Positions 32,123 through 35,673 of a stretch of 35,673 bases of DNA are shown here, one piece after another. Source of the DNA: an uncultured Lachnospiraceae bacterium. GTDB lineage: Bacteria > Bacillota > Clostridia > Lachnospirales > Lachnospiraceae. The notes under the pieces were generated by a model. It made no database searches. It was not told the DNA's origin and worked only from the letters and a program-made list of their open reading frames with translations. Position 1 is the first letter of the stretch. Every line of letters starts with the position of its first letter. A program made the translations under genes and the position numbers. Location: assembly GCA_902760415.1 (NCBI GenBank), contig CACWGK010000015.1, positions 1 through 35,673 of the forward strand. The letters run 5' to 3'.

Positions 32123-33729
32123 GCAGCCATACATCAGTTGCACAGGGTAAGAATGTAATAATTGAAGAGGAAGTTACTAATAAAGCTAATAGTAGAATAG
32201 ACTGGGTGACTATGATTCTTCCGCTCCTCTTCGTAGTAATAATGTCTGTAATCATCATTTCGAAACCAGATCAGTCAGCTCATTATCTACGTATAGTAAG
32301 AACTTTTGTAGGTGATGATTGTGGAATATATTATCAGCTTATCGCTGGTGGAATCTTTGTCGTTACTATGTATATGGCTTTCTCAAAGTTTGGTGCAGTT
32401 AAGCTTGGTAGTGCTACAGATAAGAAGGCTTATTCAGATTTCAAATGGGGCTCGATGATATTTACATCTACTATGGGAGCTGATATTCTCTTTTATTCAT
32501 TAACTGAATGGTCAATGTATGCCGGAGATAAATATGTTGTAGATAAAGGCGTAGAAGAGTGGGCTCCAACATATGCATTATTCCACTGGGGACCAATTGG
32601 TTGGGGAATGTATATAGTCCTTGCGGTTGCATTTGGCTACATGATTAACGTAAGAAAATGTAATAAACAGAAGTTTTCTGAGGCTTGCAGATCTGTACTT
32701 GGTAATAAGATAGTTGATGGTTGGGTTGGAAAGGCTATAGATATAATCGCTGTATTTGCTCTTATATGTGGTGTTACTACTACATTTTCTGTATCAGCGC
32801 CACTTCTCTCTGAAGCTCTTAGTAGAATAGCAGGATTTACTCCAAATGCAACTATGCAGGTCTCATTTATCCTTATAATTACTTGCGTATATACACTTGC
32901 TGTTGTACTTGGAATGAAGGGAATCTCAAAGCTTTCAAGTATATGTATATATTTATTCCTTGGTCTTCTTGCTTACTTCTTCATATTTGGTGGCGAGCAG
33001 AGATTTATTCTTGAATCTTCATATCAGTCACTTGGTAAAATGTTTGGTAATCTTACAGAGCTAACAACTTATATGGATCCACTCCGTAAGAACTCATTTC
33101 CACAGAACTGGAGTATATATTACTGGGCTTACTGGCTGGTATATTGTGCAGGAACTCCTTTCTTTATAGGTGCTATAAGTAAGGGTAGAACTATTAAGAA
33201 TACTGTTCTTGGCGGATATGCCTGGGCACTTGCTGGTACATTTATGTCATTTATGATTCTTGGTAATTACAGCATGGCTCAGCAGTATAGACATGGAGTA
33301 GATATTATAGGTTATGTAGATAGTGGAGCAACATATTCAGAAGCAGTAATCAAGATTTTTGATACAATGCCTCTTCCTGCATTTGGTCTGCTTTTACTGA
33401 TCATAACTATGATTACATTTTATTCAACAACTATTGATAGTATAACCATGGTTATATCAACATATTCTTATAAGAAGATTAATGCTGGTGAGGAACCTGA
33501 AAAGAAGGTTCTAGTATTCTGGTCACTTATCTTAGTTGTACTTCCAATAGCTATGATACTTACAAGACAGGATTATTTCTGTATACAGTCAGTTACTATA
33601 ATCGGTGCAGCTCCTATAGGACTTATTATGGTTATAATCATTATGGCTTTCTTTAAAGATATAAAGAAGGATCTTAGTAAAAAGGAAGAGCAAGAAGCTC
33701 AAAAAGAAATTGGTAAATCCTCAACTTGA
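32119..33729 (+). CDS. BCCT-family transporter (choline/betaine/carnitine type)
   Basis: A 536-residue membrane protein with about 12 membrane segments and short polar ends. BCCT features are YALFHWGPIGWGMYIVLAVA, the DIIAVFALICGVTTTFSVSA segment, and WSIYYWAYWLVYCAGTPFF followed by ISKGRTIKNT, which includes the aromatic substrate-binding helix region. The family imports choline, betaine or carnitine using sodium or proton gradients. Coupling to the choline kinase by ATGA overlap suggests uptake and immediate trapping as phosphocholine. The C-terminus is a Lys/Glu-rich tail. The usual Gly-rich MGIGD motif of BetP is replaced by TMGADILFY, so ion dependence may differ (inference). Confidence 0.87.
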   Translation: MSSHTSVAQGKNVIIEEEVTNKANSRIDWVTMILPLLFVVIMSVIIISKPDQSAHYLRIVRTFVGDDCGIYYQLIAGGIFVVTMYMAFSKFGAVKLGSATDKKAYSDFKWGSMIFTSTMGADILFYSLTEWSMYAGDKYVVDKGVEEWAPTYALFHWGPIGWGMYIVLAVAFGYMINVRKCNKQKFSEACRSVLGNKIVDGWVGKAIDIIAVFALICGVTTTFSVSAPLLSEALSRIAGFTPNATMQVSFILIITCVYTLAVVLGMKGISKLSSICIYLFLGLLAYFFIFGGEQRFILESSYQSLGKMFGNLTELTTYMDPLRKNSFPQNWSIYYWAYWLVYCAGTPFFIGAISKGRTIKNTVLGGYAWALAGTFMSFMILGNYSMAQQYRHGVDIIGYVDSGATYSEAVIKIFDTMPLPAFGLLLLIITMITFYSTTIDSITMVISTYSYKKINAGEEPEKKVLVFWSLILVVLPIAMILTRQDYFCIQSVTIIGAAPIGLIMVIIIMAFFKDIKKDLSKKEEQEAQKEIGKSST

Positions 33730-33740
33730 TGATATTCGAT

Positions 33741-33771
33741 TTGCAGTTTTGATGAAAAGATACTATATAAT
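33741..33771 (+). promoter_or_regulatory. Possible promoter of the membrane-bound XRE regulator
   Basis: TTGCAG (33741-33746), 19-base spacer, TATAAT (33766-33771). The -10 is perfect but the spacer is long. A start near 33778 would place the hairpins described next in a leader of about 155 bases. Confidence 0.4.
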
Positions 33772-33784
33772 CATAGGAAATTAA

Positions 33785-33853
33785 TAGACAGAAGTGTCTA
33801 AAGAGCTAATATGCGATGTTTTCTCACTTTGTGTCGTATACATTAGACACTTC
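33785..33853 (+). promoter_or_regulatory. Leader with mutually exclusive hairpins
   Basis: TAGACA (33785-33790) can pair with TGTCTA (33795-33800) around a GAAG loop. Alternatively GAAGTGTCTAA (33791-33801) pairs perfectly with TTAGACACTTC (33843-33853), with an inner stem TATGCGAT/GTCGTATA (33810-33817 with 33833-33840, two wobble pairs). Both pairings use the same TGTCTA element, so only one can form. No T-run follows, so it is not a standard terminator for the transporter operon. Confidence 0.5.
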
Positions 33854-33876
33854 TTCATACTATACTGCAAGTAAAC

Positions 33877-33906
33877 ATATTCACCTGTTAATAAATAGGT
33901 GAATAT
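33877..33906 (+). promoter_or_regulatory. Perfect palindrome before the regulator's ribosome site (ATATTCACCT ... AGGTGAATAT)
   Basis: Two 10-base arms (33877-33886 and 33897-33906) flank a 10-base AT-rich spacer. It ends 9 bases before the AAAGGAGGT ribosome site at 33915-33923. It may be an autoregulatory operator for the HTH protein encoded immediately after, or an RNA hairpin affecting translation. Confidence 0.5.
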
Positions 33907-33932
33907 ATTATCAGAAAAGGAGGTAACCCCTT

Positions 33933-35132
33933 ATGGACCAAGTGAAAACAGGTAAGTTCTTAAAAGAATTACGTAAGGCAAAAGGGATTACACAACAGGA
34001 ACTTGCAGATAAACTTGGTGTATCAGGAAGATCTGTCTCAAGATGGGAGACAGGTAATACTATGCCAGATATATCTCTTCTAGTTGATATCGCTGAATAT
34101 TACGATGTCGATGTAAGAGAGATAATAGAAGGTGAAAGGATTACTGAGCCAGGGGAAGTACAAAGTGAGATGATGGATGAAGATGTTCGAGATGTCGCAA
34201 CGAAGATGGCTGATTATGCCTCTAGTGAAAAAAGCAAATTATTAAAGTTTGTAAGACTTATAGGAATAATTGGTAGTTTATTTCTAACTATAGGAATTAT
34301 ACTTCAGTGTACTAGTTATGAACCTAACCCTGCTAGATTTGGAGCTGTTATTGTATCATTTATTGCACTTATTGCTTTAGTGATTGTTACGTTATACGTT
34401 AATGGCCTCCTGGAAAAGATTATTAAAAAGAAAGGCTTCGCACTAGCGGTAAAGATAAGTCTTATAGGATTATTAGTTATAGCTATAAAATATATAATTA
34501 TAGTATGCATTACCTTAGGAGTGATATTCTTAGAATTAATTGGTATAGAACATGTTAATAAATCTGGACTTGAAAGCTACGATAAACAGGCAATTCTTGA
34601 AAAGTATGAATCGGATCTAAACTCAGGACTTGAAACATTTCCTGATAATACAGATAAGATATTAGATGGAGAATATGCATTTCATCTTAAATACGGAATA
34701 CTAGATTCAGATGCATATATTATAATGAAAGCTCATTATAACCACGAGGATTATCTTCAAGAAGAGAAAAGATTATCCGAGATTAAATGTACGATTGTTA
34801 ATTCAAGGATTAATCAATTATCTAAAAAAGAAGAAATAATAGACACAGTTAATTCTTGCATAAAATATGATGATTCTATGTATAAATATCCTGCGTATAT
34901 TGCATCTGATGGCTATGGCGATGTCTATGAATATGCACTTATGGACGCGGAAAATGATACGATTATTTATGTGTTACTCAGTTATCCGGAGTATCTAAAT
35001 CTATCAAAATATAAGGACTATACAAAGCCTCACAAAAAAGATTATAAAGAGAATGATAGTTTTAACGATTTCACTATCTATTATCATACATTTGACAATG
35101 GAGCAACCTATAATTATTATGAAGAAGACTAG
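33933..35132 (+). CDS. Membrane-bound XRE-family transcriptional regulator
   Basis: A 399-residue protein. Residues 5-60 are a clear XRE/Cro helix-turn-helix (GKFLKELRKAKGITQQELAD, then KLGVSGRSVSRWE). A linker (61-105) leads to hydrophobic segments at about 106-126, 136-157 and 172-203. The last 195 residues have no family I recognise; with three membrane passes they would lie outside the cell. This suggests a one-component sensor that binds DNA while in the membrane. The ribosome site AAAGGAGGT is near perfect. It follows the choline transporter but has its own leader with hairpins and a palindrome. Targets and signal are unknown. Confidence 0.85.
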   Translation: MDQVKTGKFLKELRKAKGITQQELADKLGVSGRSVSRWETGNTMPDISLLVDIAEYYDVDVREIIEGERITEPGEVQSEMMDEDVRDVATKMADYASSEKSKLLKFVRLIGIIGSLFLTIGIILQCTSYEPNPARFGAVIVSFIALIALVIVTLYVNGLLEKIIKKKGFALAVKISLIGLLVIAIKYIIIVCITLGVIFLELIGIEHVNKSGLESYDKQAILEKYESDLNSGLETFPDNTDKILDGEYAFHLKYGILDSDAYIIMKAHYNHEDYLQEEKRLSEIKCTIVNSRINQLSKKEEIIDTVNSCIKYDDSMYKYPAYIASDGYGDVYEYALMDAENDTIIYVLLSYPEYLNLSKYKDYTKPHKKDYKENDSFNDFTIYYHTFDNGATYNYYEED

Positions 35133-35157
35133 ATTAGTCTTATTATAGATTATAATA

Positions 35158-35673
35158 ATGCGAGGTTATCCGTTGAAGCAGCGAACACTGAATCAGTATT
35201 TACGCGAAAGATTTGGACGAAAAATATATAAGATATCAATTAGTGGAGGTTTCACCTGTCCCAACAGAGATGGAACATTAGATACCCGTGGGTGTATCTT
35301 TTGTTCTGCTGGAGGGTCAGGTGATTTTGCTGAGGATAAAAATCTTTCTATAACAGAGCAGATAGATCTAGGAAAGAGAAGAGTGGCAGCTAAGATGCCC
35401 GAAGGCTATATAGCATATTTTCAGGCATTTACTAATACATATGCCCCTGTAGAGCGTCTCAGAGCGCTTTATAGCGAGGCTATCGAGCATCCCTGTATAG
35501 TTGCTGTCTCAATTGGCACAAGGCCAGATTGCTTATCAGACGAGGTCCTAGACCTAATAGCTGAACTAAACTTATTAAAACCAGTCTGGATTGAACTAGG
35601 CCTTCAGACAATACATGAAAAATCAGCTGAATATATAAGACGTGGTTACCCTCTTGCTGTATATGAAAGAGCT
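35158..35673 (+). CDS. TIGR01212-family radical SAM protein (YhcC/YtqA-like), N-terminal part, cut by window end
   Basis: The first 172 residues are visible and the frame is open to the last base. The Elp3-like radical-SAM motif is present as CPNRDGTLDTRGCIFC (Cys-x11-Cys-x2-Cys), preceded by RFGRKIYKISISGGFT and followed by YFQAFTNTYAPVE and SIGTRPDCL, all typical of this family. The function is unestablished in most bacteria. ATG 35158 has no good ribosome site; TTG 35173 has GCGAGG 6 bases upstream and may be the true start, giving LKQRTLNQYLRERFG as the N-terminus. The gene begins 25 bases after the regulator gene with no visible terminator between them. Confidence 0.88.
   Translation, partial: MRGYPLKQRTLNQYLRERFGRKIYKISISGGFTCPNRDGTLDTRGCIFCSAGGSGDFAEDKNLSITEQIDLGKRRVAAKMPEGYIAYFQAFTNTYAPVERLRALYSEAIEHPCIVAVSIGTRPDCLSDEVLDLIAELNLLKPVWIELGLQTIHEKSAEYIRRGYPLAVYERA

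Noticed and set aside
33785..33853. Considered as insertion-sequence ends or a small mobile element.
   Set aside because: There is no transposase, no flanking target duplication, and the space between the arms is only about 41 bases, so an RNA or operator structure is more likely.
1..35673. Search by eye for a defence system, prophage or biosynthetic cluster.
   Set aside because: All recognised genes are housekeeping, envelope, hydrogenase or choline-related, and no toxin, nuclease island, integrase or synthase cluster is visible.

Overview
This window is AT-rich, densely packed and almost entirely on the + strand. It looks like an ordinary chromosomal segment of an anaerobic Firmicute, most likely a Lachnospiraceae (Butyrivibrio/Pseudobutyrivibrio/Roseburia-like). 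The grounds are the trimeric [FeFe] hydrogenase, the miaB-mutS-mutL-miaA block, a radC-mreC-mreD-pbp2-rodA-mgsA run, SepF/DivIVA division genes, and Gly-Trp-Trp-Tyr type cell-wall repeats. The genus is an inference; no rRNA or tRNA gene is present to fix it. I see no insertion sequence, prophage, CRISPR array or plasmid function, and no stretch over 300 bases lacks a gene.

Layout. 1-2820: the 3' end of an RluA-type pseudouridine synthase, Holliday junction resolvase RecU and glutamine-dependent NAD synthetase. 2847-11328: miaB, mutS, mutL, miaA (tRNA A37 modification interleaved with mismatch repair) and a PLP-dependent methionine gamma-lyase-like gene. 11381-18813: a cell-shape and wall block of radC, mreC, mreD, a PBP2 with a large insertion, rodA, a divergent methylglyoxal-synthase-like gene and a D-Ala-D-Ala carboxypeptidase, with overlapping or almost touching genes. 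mreB and minCDE, which sit here in many Clostridia and Bacilli, are absent. 18824-23021: a division-associated block of an orphan HlyD-like protein, YggS, SepF, DivIVA and lipoprotein signal peptidase.

23142-27316 encodes HydC, HydB and HydA, an electron-bifurcating [FeFe] hydrogenase. It has its own promoter (TTGTTT-N17-TAAAAT), strong Shine-Dalgarno sequences, visibly different (CGT/ATC-rich) codon choice and a strong terminator, all consistent with high expression for redox balancing by H2 production. 27466-30304 holds a membrane-anchored endonuclease/exonuclease/phosphatase-fold hydrolase, a small unknown protein, a secreted protein with two tandem aromatic cell-wall repeats, and a small membrane protein of unknown function. 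30324-31100 is an RsuA/RluB-family pseudouridine synthase.

31127-33729 is a choline module: a perfect-consensus promoter overlapped by an inverted repeat, then a LicA-like choline kinase and a BCCT-family transporter sharing an ATGA overlap. It is followed by a membrane-bound XRE regulator whose 155-nt leader contains mutually exclusive hairpins and a palindrome next to the ribosome binding site. The window ends inside a TIGR01212-type radical SAM protein.

Most of the window is housekeeping. The parts most worth a second look are the methylglyoxal-synthase-like protein that has lost its catalytic aspartate, the choline module with its operator-like repeat, the structured leader of the membrane-bound regulator, the roughly 250-residue insertion in PBP2, and the HlyD-like protein with no transporter partner in the division cluster.
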